Assembly (NCBI RefSeq): GCF_900116615.1
Contig: NZ_FPBF01000011.1
Coordinates: 1-64,000, forward strand
Direction: 5' to 3'
DNA length: 64,000 bases
From: Algoriphagus locisalis
GTDB lineage: Bacteria; Bacteroidota; Bacteroidia; Cytophagales; Cyclobacteriaceae
Shown here: positions 23,511 through 31,883 of the stretch, piece by piece
Layout of the letters: each line of letters opens with the position of its first letter
How positions within the stretch are numbered: the stretch's first letter is position 1
The notes under the pieces: model-generated
Told to the model about the DNA's origin: nothing
Database searches by the model: none
The model's input: the letters and a program-made list of their open reading frames with translations, nothing else
Position numbers and translations under genes: made by a program

Positions 23511-24533
23511 ATGAGTCAAAATAATTTCCCAAAACTACATAATGCTACCTGGCCGGGAATCGTCGGCAAAGGGGCAGATTCTGAACCTGTGATTCCATTT
23601 GATTCCCTATTGGCAATGACCGCAGCGGCGGAAGTTGATGGGGTGAAATTTGATGGAGTAGATCTAGGCTTGCTGGAGCCGCATTTCAAACTAGATGATC
23701 CAGACGAAACGAAAATACTCGCAGAGAAACTTCAGAAACATAACCTGGTAGCCGGCTCCTTAGTAGCGCCGATTTGGGCGGGATCTGCGATGGGAACAGC
23801 CGATCAGCGCAAGACTTTTGTTGAAATGGTTCGCAAGGCTTGTGAGTTTTCGAAGCAGTTACAAGATCTTGGTGTTCGACCTTATGGTGTAATCAGAATT
23901 GATTCCGCAGCTGGAGTAGAAGACTGGGCAAAGGATCCTAAAGGAAACACCAAAATCATTGCAGAGACATTCCGTGAAGCTTGTGATGTAGCTGCAGGCT
24001 ATGGCGAAAAACTTGCGACCGAAGGTGAAATCTGCTGGGGAGCGATGCACAGCTGGAAATATATGGTTGAGCTATTGGAGAAGGTGGATCGACCTAATAT
24101 CGGTTTTCAGGCAGACATGTCGCATACTTTTCTTTACACCATGGGCTACAATGCTCCTGAGCATAGAATTCTGGCGCCAGATGCAGACCTAAAAGACAGA
24201 GAAGCCGTGAAAGCAGCCTTGAAAACAGTGACCGATGCGCTTCGACCATGGACGATTGACTTTCACGTCGCACAAAATGATGGTTCGGTTTTCGGTTCAG
24301 GATCTCACGATAAGACCGGAAGACACTGCCAGGCCACTGATCCAAATGGCGTGTTGGATATCGCACATGATGCCGGATACTGGCTGCGCGATGAGAATGG
24401 TGAGTTGACCAAAGCTTTCCAGCACATTTGCTGGGATGGATGTATGTTCCCAAATGCAGTCATGAACGACCAGCAAACTTGGAATGACATTCTTGCAGCG
24501 CTAGTGAAGGTGAGAAATGCACATGGATGGTAA
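23511..24533 (+). CDS. TIM-barrel sugar isomerase/epimerase-like protein
   Basis: This 340-residue cytosolic protein belongs to the AP-endonuclease-2/xylose-isomerase-like TIM barrels. Candidate metal ligands are the glutamate in ATEGEICWGAMHSW, the aspartate and histidine in IGFQADMSHTF, the histidine in TIDFHVAQNDGS and the aspartate in ICWDGCMFPN. Members act as sugar isomerases, epimerases, or eliminases of 3-keto glycosides. Neighbouring DUF1080 and Gfo/Idh/MocA genes make a keto-sugar substrate likely. No signal peptide is present, unlike the second TIM-barrel protein at 27.4 kb, which is exported. Both spacers around it are AT-rich with related short repeats. Confidence 0.78.
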   Translation: MSQNNFPKLHNATWPGIVGKGADSEPVIPFDSLLAMTAAAEVDGVKFDGVDLGLLEPHFKLDDPDETKILAEKLQKHNLVAGSLVAPIWAGSAMGTADQRKTFVEMVRKACEFSKQLQDLGVRPYGVIRIDSAAGVEDWAKDPKGNTKIIAETFREACDVAAGYGEKLATEGEICWGAMHSWKYMVELLEKVDRPNIGFQADMSHTFLYTMGYNAPEHRILAPDADLKDREAVKAALKTVTDALRPWTIDFHVAQNDGSVFGSGSHDKTGRHCQATDPNGVLDIAHDAGYWLRDENGELTKAFQHICWDGCMFPNAVMNDQQTWNDILAALVKVRNAHGW

Positions 24534-24668
24534 GGCTTAAAACTTCTTTATTCAACATTTAGCATTCATCATTCAAAATTAAACCTTAGGATGTTTTTAA
24601 TTAATGATGAATTCAGAATGTAGAATAATGAACTCAGAAGTGAATTAGAATAATAAATAACTCAGATA

Positions 24669-25835
24669 ATGAAAGATAAAAAGCAAATAAGAATAGGTCT
24701 CATCGGTACCGGACTGATGGGCCGAATCCATACCAACGGCTATAAAAGACTGTCAGACTTTTTTCCAGAATACGAATACGTTCCAGTGCTTCAAGCTTGC
24801 TGCTCCAGGAGAGAGGAAAAAGCGAAGGCTTTTGCGGATCAATGGGGGTACAAATCGGTAGAGACAGAGTGGAGAGAGCTCCTGAAGCGGGATGATATCG
24901 ATGCGGTGGATATTTGCACACCAAATGATACACATGCTGAGATTGCTATTGCTGCTGCCGAAGCAGGGAAAATGATTCTCTGCGAAAAGCCATTGGCAAG
25001 AACGGTGGAAGAAGCCAAAGGAATGGTGGAAGCGGTAGAAAAGGCAGGAGTGAAAAATACGGTTTGGTACAATTACCGTAGGGTACCTGCGGTGACTTTG
25101 GCCAAGAAAATCGTAGCCTCAGGTAAGCTGGGTAAGATTTTCCATTATCGGGCAAACTTCCTACAAGATTGGACCATTAGTCCTGATTTGCCTCAGGGAG
25201 GAGATGCCCTTTGGAGGCTGGATGCCGATGCGGCAGGTTCTGGCGTTACAGGTGATTTGCTAGCGCACTGCGTAGATACGGCCATGTGGATCAATGGTGG
25301 CATCAAGGATGTCTCTGCCATGACGGAGACTTTCATCAAAGAGCGGGTGCATCAAGGCACAGGTGAAAAGAAGGAAGTGACTATAGATGATGCCTGTGTG
25401 TTCCATTGCCATTTTGATAACGGGTCTCTAGGCTTATTCGAGGCGACTCGCTATGCCAGAGGACACAAGGCGCTTTATACATTTGAGATTAATGGTGAGC
25501 ATGCCTCCATCCGTTGGGATCTGCATGATTTGACCAGGCTGGAATATTTTGACCATGATGATGAAGGTGAGGTGCGTGGCTGGAGATCAATTCACGTGAC
25601 AGATGGAGACCATCCTTATATGGACCGCTGGTGGATTCCTGGGACTTCCATTGGTTACGAACATTCATTCATCCACCAAGTGGCGGATTTTTTCAAGAGT
25701 TTAGAAGATGGAACAGCATGCCATCCTACATTCAGAGATGCATTTGAGACGCAGAAAGTTTGCGAAGCAGTTCTGGATTCTGCCAAGTCCAGAGCCTGGA
25801 AGGATACGGGAGTGGATTGGATAGAGAAGGTTTGA
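24669..25835 (+). CDS. Gfo/Idh/MocA-family oxidoreductase
   Basis: This 388-residue NAD(P)-dependent dehydrogenase has an N-terminal Rossmann fold (IRIGLIGTGLMGRIHTNGYK, GxGxMG motif at about residues 13-18), DAVDICTPNDTHAEIAIAAA and the CEKPLARTVEEA motif with the catalytic lysine. A C-terminal alpha/beta domain contains the DLLAHCVDTAMWINGG helix with a histidine typical of the family. It oxidises or reduces a sugar hydroxyl, often at C3 in glycoside pathways. It has no signal peptide, so it acts in the cytosol, whereas the cytochromes and DUF1080 act outside. It is the last gene of the run and is followed by a hairpin terminator. Confidence 0.88.
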   Translation: MKDKKQIRIGLIGTGLMGRIHTNGYKRLSDFFPEYEYVPVLQACCSRREEKAKAFADQWGYKSVETEWRELLKRDDIDAVDICTPNDTHAEIAIAAAEAGKMILCEKPLARTVEEAKGMVEAVEKAGVKNTVWYNYRRVPAVTLAKKIVASGKLGKIFHYRANFLQDWTISPDLPQGGDALWRLDADAAGSGVTGDLLAHCVDTAMWINGGIKDVSAMTETFIKERVHQGTGEKKEVTIDDACVFHCHFDNGSLGLFEATRYARGHKALYTFEINGEHASIRWDLHDLTRLEYFDHDDEGEVRGWRSIHVTDGDHPYMDRWWIPGTSIGYEHSFIHQVADFFKSLEDGTACHPTFRDAFETQKVCEAVLDSAKSRAWKDTGVDWIEKV

Positions 25836-25867
25836 AATACTGAAGTGTAAAATCGAAAGTATAAAAT

Positions 25868-25897
25868 AATCCAGGTCGCAAGGCTTGGATTTTTTTC
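25868..25897 (+). terminator. Intrinsic terminator with GCAA tetraloop
   Basis: AATCCAGGTC (25868-25877), loop GCAA, GGCTTGGATT (25882-25891), then a T tract. The 10-bp stem includes G-U pairs. It is 33 bp past the oxidoreductase stop. A near-identical copy is at 26188. Confidence 0.8.
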
Positions 25898-26013
25898 TGA
25901 AAGCCTATTTTGTGAACCACAATGGACACAGAGTGTGACACAGAGGGCACTGACTTTTTTTAATAAGTCAGGTTTTACATTAAAACAATTGGTTGGTAGT
26001 TAGGAGATTTTTG

Positions 26014-26115
26014 TACCACAAAGTAACCAAGGAAACTAAGAGGAAAGTCTTCATTTTTCCCCAACCTAACTTAAGCATCATGCAGCAACTTTGTGGACTT
26101 TTGTTCTTTGTGGTA
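26014..26115. repeat. 102-bp element with 10-bp inverted ends
   Basis: TACCACAAAG (26014-26023) and CTTTGTGGTA (26106-26115) are perfect inverted repeats enclosing 82 bp without a gene. It lies in the 492-bp gene-free spacer 25836-26327. A MITE-like element or one of the ACAAAG-type intergenic repeats is possible. An open frame over 25993-26226 has no protein-like features. Confidence 0.5.
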
Positions 26116-26187
26116 AAAACGCGTGGATTCGCTCATTTGGGCGAGAAAAAGTTTGAAAGGCTGAAGCATAAAGTCAGAAGTACAAAA

Positions 26188-26216
26188 AATCCAGGTCGAA
26201 AGGCTTGGATTTTTTT
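26188..26216 (+). terminator. Duplicate terminator with GAAA tetraloop
   Basis: AATCCAGGTC, GAAA, GGCTTGGATT and a T tract repeat the hairpin at 25868 with one loop change. The preceding 30-40 bp (GTTTGAAAGGCTGAAGCATA...) also resemble the sequence before the first copy, so a segment was duplicated. Confidence 0.7.
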
Positions 26217-26327
26217 ATGGTCGTAGATTTAAGTAGCTACCGTATCCTATGAAGAAAATCAACCTCCATCCAAGTTGAATCTATGGTTTCTTTCTGGTAG
26301 ATTAACAACTCATAAAACACATCCTTC

Positions 26328-27353
26328 ATGAAAATCCTAGGGTTTCTAATTCCTTTGGCAGCAATTTTCTTTTTCTCCTGTCAACCATCTAATCAAACTG
26401 AATCAGCCGAATCAACATCAACGCTAGATGTAATCGATGAAGCTGTCAAAATGATACCAATTCAAACTCCAAGCGGAGAATTTCAGGTCTATACACAGCG
26501 AGTAGGAGACAATCCTTCCATCAAAATCTTGCTCCTACATGGCGGCCCGGGTATGACGCATCAGCAATATGCCAACTTCAAGGATTACCTTCCTCAGGAA
26601 GGAATTGAGTTTATCTGGTATGATCAGTTGGGATCGGCTCATTCGGATCAGCCTAGCGATTCTACGCTCTGGACGATTGAGCGTTTTGTCAGTGAGGTGG
26701 AGCAAGTGCGGATTGCTCTGGGTCTGAATAAGGATAATTTCTACCTCTACGGACAGTCATGGGGAGGAATGCTAGGAATTGAATATGCGCTGGCTCATCA
26801 GGAAAATCTCAAAGGATTGATTATTTCCAACATGATGGCGAGCCTGGATGACTATGAAAAATACGCCAAGGAAGTACTAGGTCCGCAAATGCCAACCGAG
26901 GTTTTTGAGGAATTGATGGAAATCGAGAAGAATAATGACTTCGAAAACCCACGGTACATGGAATTGCTTGGTGAGCATCATTATCCCTATCATGTACTCA
27001 GGAAGCCTGCTGATGAATGGCCAGCGGAAATAAACAAAATGATGGGCGAAGTGAATCCAGAGGTTTATGTCTATATGCAGGGCTATAGTGAATTCGGAAT
27101 CACCCCAGGTGCTTCACTTGCAGGTTGGGATAGAAAGTCCGATTTACAAAAAATTACGGTGCCTACTTTAGTCATTGCGGGCACACATGACACCATGGAT
27201 CCTGCACATTTGGAGTGGATGTCCGAGCAGTTACCAAATGGTCAATTTTTACTTTGTCCCAATGGGAGTCACCTGAGCCAATACGATGATCCTGAGCATT
27301 TCTTCCCAGGCTTGATTTCTTTTTTGAAAGAGGTAGATGAAATGAAAAATTAA
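26328..27353 (+). CDS. Proline iminopeptidase-type lipoprotein (peptidase S33)
   Basis: This 341-residue lipoprotein (MKILGFLIPLAAIFFFSC) has an alpha/beta-hydrolase domain with the S33 signatures LLLHGGPGMTHQQY (oxyanion region) and LYGQSWGGMLGIEY (nucleophile serine). The acid and histidine are in IAGTHDTMDPAH and CPNGSHLSQYDDP. Prolyl aminopeptidases release N-terminal proline or small residues; the lipobox implies anchoring in the envelope. A cap region (about 180-260) lies between the last two parts. It stands alone between terminators, so no functional link with the sugar genes is shown. Confidence 0.85.
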   Translation: MKILGFLIPLAAIFFFSCQPSNQTESAESTSTLDVIDEAVKMIPIQTPSGEFQVYTQRVGDNPSIKILLLHGGPGMTHQQYANFKDYLPQEGIEFIWYDQLGSAHSDQPSDSTLWTIERFVSEVEQVRIALGLNKDNFYLYGQSWGGMLGIEYALAHQENLKGLIISNMMASLDDYEKYAKEVLGPQMPTEVFEELMEIEKNNDFENPRYMELLGEHHYPYHVLRKPADEWPAEINKMMGEVNPEVYVYMQGYSEFGITPGASLAGWDRKSDLQKITVPTLVIAGTHDTMDPAHLEWMSEQLPNGQFLLCPNGSHLSQYDDPEHFFPGLISFLKEVDEMKN

Positions 27354-27355
27354 CC

Positions 27356-27391
27356 AAAACCCCCTTTCAAATTTAATTGAAAGGGGGTTTT
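27356..27391. terminator. Strong bidirectional terminator
   Basis: AAAACCCCCTTTCAA (27356-27370) and TTGAAAGGGGGTTTT (27377-27391) form a 15-bp perfect stem with a 6-nt loop between convergent genes. It serves the S33 peptidase and the exported TIM-barrel gene. Confidence 0.9.
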
Positions 27392-27411
27392 GATTAGTAT
27401 CGTTTTTTATT

Positions 27412-28317
27412 CTAAAAAAACTGCTTCATTTTTTTTAACCCAGTATTCGCTACCTCCTGAGCATCCTGTGCCCAATATGTTTCATTGAATAGCTCAAGTG
27501 ATAGGATTTTATCACCACCCATTGCTTTTAGCGTAGCTGCGATTTCTTTCATTGGGCCGATTCCATCTCCAGGGTAAACGCGATCACTGTCTTTTTGCTC
27601 AAGTCTAGGTTTTGCAGTAAAATCATTCATGTGAAATACCTCGATTGCGTTTCCATTAATAAGCTTCAATCCTTCAAATCCTGAGCCGCCTCTGAATAAA
27701 TGATAGACATCTGGTAGCAGTCTTGCGTCTGGGTCATTGGCAGCAGCCGCTGTGGCCAAAGCCTGACCGAGCTGATGAAAAGGTTCGAAAGCTCCCCAAA
27801 ATTCCAGTTGAGGCATTACCCCAGTTTTTCTTCCTATCGCTATTAGCTTAGCATATTGTTCACCGGCAGCTAGGAGGTCAATTGGATCAGTTGCGCCGAT
27901 CGCCGGAGCAGCTACTCGTGTACATCCAATTTCCGCCAGCATTCCCATTTCCTTTTCCATCTGCTCAAATCCTGCGTTGCTTTTCGCTACATCCTGAGCC
28001 ATCCATGGTGCAAAGCCAATTGCATTCACAGGAATTAAATTAGCGTCTGTAAAAAGTTTTTTGAGAGAAGCCAGGGATTTTCCTGTCTGCAGATAAGCTT
28101 CCAATTCTGATATCCAGAGCTCTATTCCATCATAACCTGCTTTTGCGGCAACTTCTATGATCTTTGGGAGATCAAGCTTCTGTCCGCGCAATGTGCTGGT
28201 GTTTAGAGAAAATTGTATCGTTGTCTTCTGTTTTTTCGTAGTAGAGGCAAAGGCTGGAAAAATAGGAAGAGCAGTAGTTCCTAGGGTAATGGTTTTAAGT
28301 AAATTTCTTCTATTCAT
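27412..28317 (-). CDS. Exported TIM-barrel sugar isomerase/epimerase-like protein
   Basis: This 301-residue protein has an N-terminal export signal starting MNRRNLLKTITLGTTALPIF. The RR pair followed by LLK is reminiscent of a Tat signal. A xylose-isomerase-like TIM barrel follows: AAKAGYDGIELWISELEAYL, PQLEFWGAFEPF (glutamate), RLLPDVYHLFRGGSG (aspartate and histidine), NAIEVFHMNDF (histidine), and ILSLELFNETYW (glutamate). Exported members in Bacteroidota and Planctomycetota are often encoded near DUF1080, oxidoreductases and PVC cytochromes, as here. The likely role is isomerising or eliminating a periplasmic keto-sugar. Its start lies 111 bp from a divergent gene. Confidence 0.83.
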   Translation of the reverse strand: MNRRNLLKTITLGTTALPIFPAFASTTKKQKTTIQFSLNTSTLRGQKLDLPKIIEVAAKAGYDGIELWISELEAYLQTGKSLASLKKLFTDANLIPVNAIGFAPWMAQDVAKSNAGFEQMEKEMGMLAEIGCTRVAAPAIGATDPIDLLAAGEQYAKLIAIGRKTGVMPQLEFWGAFEPFHQLGQALATAAAANDPDARLLPDVYHLFRGGSGFEGLKLINGNAIEVFHMNDFTAKPRLEQKDSDRVYPGDGIGPMKEIAATLKAMGGDKILSLELFNETYWAQDAQEVANTGLKKMKQFF

Positions 28318-28428
28318 CTTAGGTTTATTGAAAATTTAGGAGGCTTTTTCCATTCAAATACTGTAATTACCGTTCAGACTATTCTGTCCAAAAGAGAAAC
28401 TAATCTGTTCTAGTATAGTACCGAACAT

Positions 28429-29151
28429 ATGCTAAAAAAATACTTTTTCACACCTTTTCTGCTGTTTTTTGTGACAGTAGCCAATTCATTTGCGCAGTCA
28501 CAAACCTATTTATCTTTATATAAAGATCAGCTACCCTATTTTCAAGAGCTCATCACGGGAGGCCAGTATGGCGAAGCTCCTAGGAACCACGAGGGAGATC
28601 CATATTATCTGGACAGGACTTTCGGGGAGGGCACCTTGTCCATCAATCGGATTAAATATACGGAAGTACCACTTTTATACGATGAGTATGCAGATTTAGT
28701 AGTTACTTTTCACCCGATTCACCGACAAAAGATATTAATAAATCCCGATAAAATTGAAGAGTTTCAACTTAAAGACGGGAGTTTATTTAGGAAGTATTCA
28801 GGCAATGACTCTTATGGTCACAATAGAAACGGATTTTATCGGGTAGAAAGCGATGGTAAAATCAAGGTTTTGAAAAAATATTACAAGTCTAAAGACCCCA
28901 TAAAAGAGGTTGGTCCATACACGCATAGTTACGAAGAGTCCTCTGATTTTTTCTATTGGTACGATGGGGCTTTTGTTCTTATTAGAAAGAAAAAACAGGC
29001 TATTAAAAGCTTGGGGCTCAGCAAACGTGAGGTTAAGAAAAATTTTAGAGGAAAGTCGCTCTATTTCTCAATGGATAAAGAAAGGTATATACTCGAGTTG
29101 GCAAAACTAAGAGAAAGCAGTTCAGATACATTTAATGGTTTTGTAGAATGA
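28429..29151 (+). CDS. Secreted protein of unknown function, partner of a TonB receptor
   Basis: This 240-residue protein has a cleavable signal peptide (MLKKYFFTPFLLFFVTVANS, FAQ cleavage) and no recognised domain. The mature part is rich in tyrosine and charged residues and repeats basic-aromatic stretches (FHPIHRQKILINPDKIEEF, KIKVLKKYYKSKDPIKEVGP), probably beta-rich. It ends with an ATGA overlap with the following TonB receptor gene, so the two are translationally coupled. Similar unknown proteins often accompany STN-TonB receptors in Bacteroidota. A periplasmic or surface accessory role is inferred from position only. Confidence 0.72.
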   Translation: MLKKYFFTPFLLFFVTVANSFAQSQTYLSLYKDQLPYFQELITGGQYGEAPRNHEGDPYYLDRTFGEGTLSINRIKYTEVPLLYDEYADLVVTFHPIHRQKILINPDKIEEFQLKDGSLFRKYSGNDSYGHNRNGFYRVESDGKIKVLKKYYKSKDPIKEVGPYTHSYEESSDFFYWYDGAFVLIRKKKQAIKSLGLSKREVKKNFRGKSLYFSMDKERYILELAKLRESSSDTFNGFVE

Positions 29152-31883
29152 AAAGATTTTTACTACTGATTCTAGTTGCGTGCTTTTTTGCTGACTTACA
29201 AGCTCAGACGAATACCAAAAAGTTTTCAGGAATGTTCTTAGGAGTTCCATTTGAGCGTTTTGTGGATAGGATTGAAAGCGAGTCTGATTATAAGTTTTAC
29301 TATAAAGTAGAGGATATAAAAGAACTTCAGGTCAATCTACAGGCTAACGAGTCTGATATCAAGATGATCTTGGACCAGGTGTTTACGGAGACTGGCTTGA
29401 CTTATTCTATAGATGTTTCCAATCGAATCTGGATAACGAGAGGACAGCGAATCCAGATTGACTTTCCAAAAGATTATTTTTTAGTTCAGGAAAGGCAGGA
29501 TAACCTGGCGAATCCGGGAGATTCGCTGGGTGAATTTGATAAGAATAAGCGCTTTGTCATAGGCAAGTCGGTTGATAACCCGCAGTCCAAAACAGCAGTT
29601 TTAAGTGGTGTGGTGACCAGTATTGAGTCCGGCAAGCCAATGAATGGTGCGATTGTTTTGGAGAAAATTGATTACAACCAAGTAGCTACCGATCAGAATG
29701 GACGGTATCAACTAACCCTTCCAAAGGGCAGACATACGATCTGGGTCCAAAATATAGGGGGCTTCCAAGAGCAGCGACAAATCGACCTCAAGGGAGACGG
29801 GGTATTCAATATGAGTATTGAAGAAACTATCCTTTCGCTAGACGAAGTAGTGGTCAGTTCCGGAGCCTTATCCAATGTAAACAAACTTGATATGGGCGTT
29901 CAGTCCATCAGCATTGCAGAGGTAAAGCGACTTCCTGCGGTACTGGGAGAAGTGGATGTGCTGAAAGGTATCCTGATCATGCCGGGAGTGAATACCGTAG
30001 GCGAAGCTACTTCTGGCTTTAATGTGCGAGGTGGTGCTGCCGATCAAAACTTGATTCTCTATGGCAACTCCACCATTTTCAATCCTACGCATGCATTTGG
30101 TTTTTTCTCGGCATTCAATGCGGATCTTGTAAGCGGCGTGGAACTCTACAAGGGGTCCATTCCGGTCAACTATGGAGGAAGGCTGTCCTCTGTGCTTCAG
30201 GTGGATCCTAAATTCGGGCGAAAGGATAAAATAGGAGGATCAGGTGGGCTGGGGATCTTGACGAGTAGATTGAGTTTAGATGGACCGATTGGCGACAAAA
30301 CTACTTTCATGGTGGGAGGTCGGACAACCTACTCAGATTGGGCGCTGAATCTGCTGGATGAGGAAGCAGACCTGAACGATAGCAAGATTACATTTTATGA
30401 TATCAATGCTAACATACAGCATACTATCAATGAACAGAACACCCTGGAATTGACGGCGTATTTGAGTCAGGATGACTTTCGTTTTGATCCGGATACCACC
30501 TATTCTTATCAAAACATTAACCTAGCCTTAGGCTGGAAGCACTTTTTCAACAATGAACTCGAAGGCAGATTTACCGTCGGGAGTGATTCCTATGAATTCG
30601 GAATTGTAGGAATAGAAAACCCATTGAATTCATTTGATTTTGGGTTTAATGTCAATCAGCTCTTTCTAAAGGCTGATTTTGAATACCGAAAGGATCAAAA
30701 TCACATCTTCAATTTTGGTGTGCATGGCATTCAATATAAGTTGAATCCAGGAAGAAACAGTCCTTATGGGCCTGAATCAATAGTGCTAGAAAAAGAACTC
30801 GATGAGGAAAATGCCCGAGAGATTTCTGTCTTTTTCGGTGATGAATTTACAGTTTCTGACAAGCTATCCGTGAGCTATGGAGGTAGATATATGATGTATC
30901 AATTACTAGGCCCCATGACAGTAAATCAATATGTGGATGGAGCTCCGATTACTGACAGCAATGTGATCGGAGAAGAAACGATTGGGGAGGGTGAGACGGT
31001 TAAAACCTACCATGGGCCTGAATTTAGGGTTTCTGCCAGATATACGCTTGATAATAGATCTTCTGTTAAAGCTGGTTTCAACACCATGAGGCAAAATATT
31101 CACTTGCTTTCCAACACCTCATCTATAGCACCCACAGACTCTTGGAAGCTAAGTGATACCTACATCAGACCACAGACTGGTGGGCAGGCTTCAGTAGGAT
31201 ATTACCGAAATCTTGCGAAAAATAAACTGGAATTTTCCACAGAAGTCTATTATCGCTACATGGCAAATCTCCTGGATTATCGATCTGGAGCCAATATTAT
31301 CCTGAATGAAAATATAGAGCAGGACGTATTGAATTCTGATGGTAAAGCCTATGGAGTGGAAGTGTTATTGAAGAAGAGCACAGGGTTGCTGCAAGGTTCT
31401 TTGGCTTATACCTATTCTCGCTCGCTGATGAAAACGTCTGATGATCCAAGTATAGAGAAAATCAACAATGGTGAGTTTTATTCCAGCAATTTTGACCAGC
31501 CTCATCACTTGGTTCTGACTGCCAATTACGAACTGAGCAAGCGGGTGAATACTTCTCTCAATGTCAATTACAGCACAGGTCGCCCGATCACCTTGCCGAT
31601 TTCCAAATTTGACTATGCAGGGTCTGAACGCGTGTATTTTTCAGAAAGAAATGCTTACAGAATCCCAGATTACTTCAGAATTGATTTTTCCATCAACCTG
31701 GAGGGAAGTCACAAGATCAAAAAACTGGCACATTCTTCCTGGTCACTCGGAGTCTATAATTTATTGGGAAGAAGCAATCCGTACTCTGTGTATTATACGC
31801 CTGTAGAAGGTCAATTGAGAGGGTATCAATTGTCCATATTTGCCCAGCCTATTCCGTTTATTACCTACAATTTCCGCTTCTGA
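29148..31883 (+). CDS. TonB-dependent receptor with STN and carboxypeptidase-regulatory domains
   Basis: This 911-residue outer-membrane receptor starts with a signal peptide (MKRFLLLILVACFFADLQAQ). An STN domain follows (about 24-88, GVPFERFVDRIESESDYKFY), often used for anti-sigma signalling. Then come a CarboxypepD_reg-like domain (about 150-226, GVVTSIESGKPMNGAIVLEK), the plug (VDVLKGILIMPGVNTVGEAT, GFNVRGGAADQNLILYGNST) and a long beta-barrel ending in aromatic YNFRF. It should import a substrate or dock a secreted protein. There is no SusD gene and no ECF sigma/anti-sigma pair nearby. It is in a tight operon with DUF4249 and a macroglobulin-like gene. Confidence 0.92.
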   Translation: MKRFLLLILVACFFADLQAQTNTKKFSGMFLGVPFERFVDRIESESDYKFYYKVEDIKELQVNLQANESDIKMILDQVFTETGLTYSIDVSNRIWITRGQRIQIDFPKDYFLVQERQDNLANPGDSLGEFDKNKRFVIGKSVDNPQSKTAVLSGVVTSIESGKPMNGAIVLEKIDYNQVATDQNGRYQLTLPKGRHTIWVQNIGGFQEQRQIDLKGDGVFNMSIEETILSLDEVVVSSGALSNVNKLDMGVQSISIAEVKRLPAVLGEVDVLKGILIMPGVNTVGEATSGFNVRGGAADQNLILYGNSTIFNPTHAFGFFSAFNADLVSGVELYKGSIPVNYGGRLSSVLQVDPKFGRKDKIGGSGGLGILTSRLSLDGPIGDKTTFMVGGRTTYSDWALNLLDEEADLNDSKITFYDINANIQHTINEQNTLELTAYLSQDDFRFDPDTTYSYQNINLALGWKHFFNNELEGRFTVGSDSYEFGIVGIENPLNSFDFGFNVNQLFLKADFEYRKDQNHIFNFGVHGIQYKLNPGRNSPYGPESIVLEKELDEENAREISVFFGDEFTVSDKLSVSYGGRYMMYQLLGPMTVNQYVDGAPITDSNVIGEETIGEGETVKTYHGPEFRVSARYTLDNRSSVKAGFNTMRQNIHLLSNTSSIAPTDSWKLSDTYIRPQTGGQASVGYYRNLAKNKLEFSTEVYYRYMANLLDYRSGANIILNENIEQDVLNSDGKAYGVEVLLKKSTGLLQGSLAYTYSRSLMKTSDDPSIEKINNGEFYSSNFDQPHHLVLTANYELSKRVNTSLNVNYSTGRPITLPISKFDYAGSERVYFSERNAYRIPDYFRIDFSINLEGSHKIKKLAHSSWSLGVYNLLGRSNPYSVYYTPVEGQLRGYQLSIFAQPIPFITYNFRF

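Noticed and set aside
25993..26226. 77-codon open frame in the 26-kb spacer
   Set aside because: It runs through an inverted-repeat element and a terminator hairpin, and shows no family or signal features.
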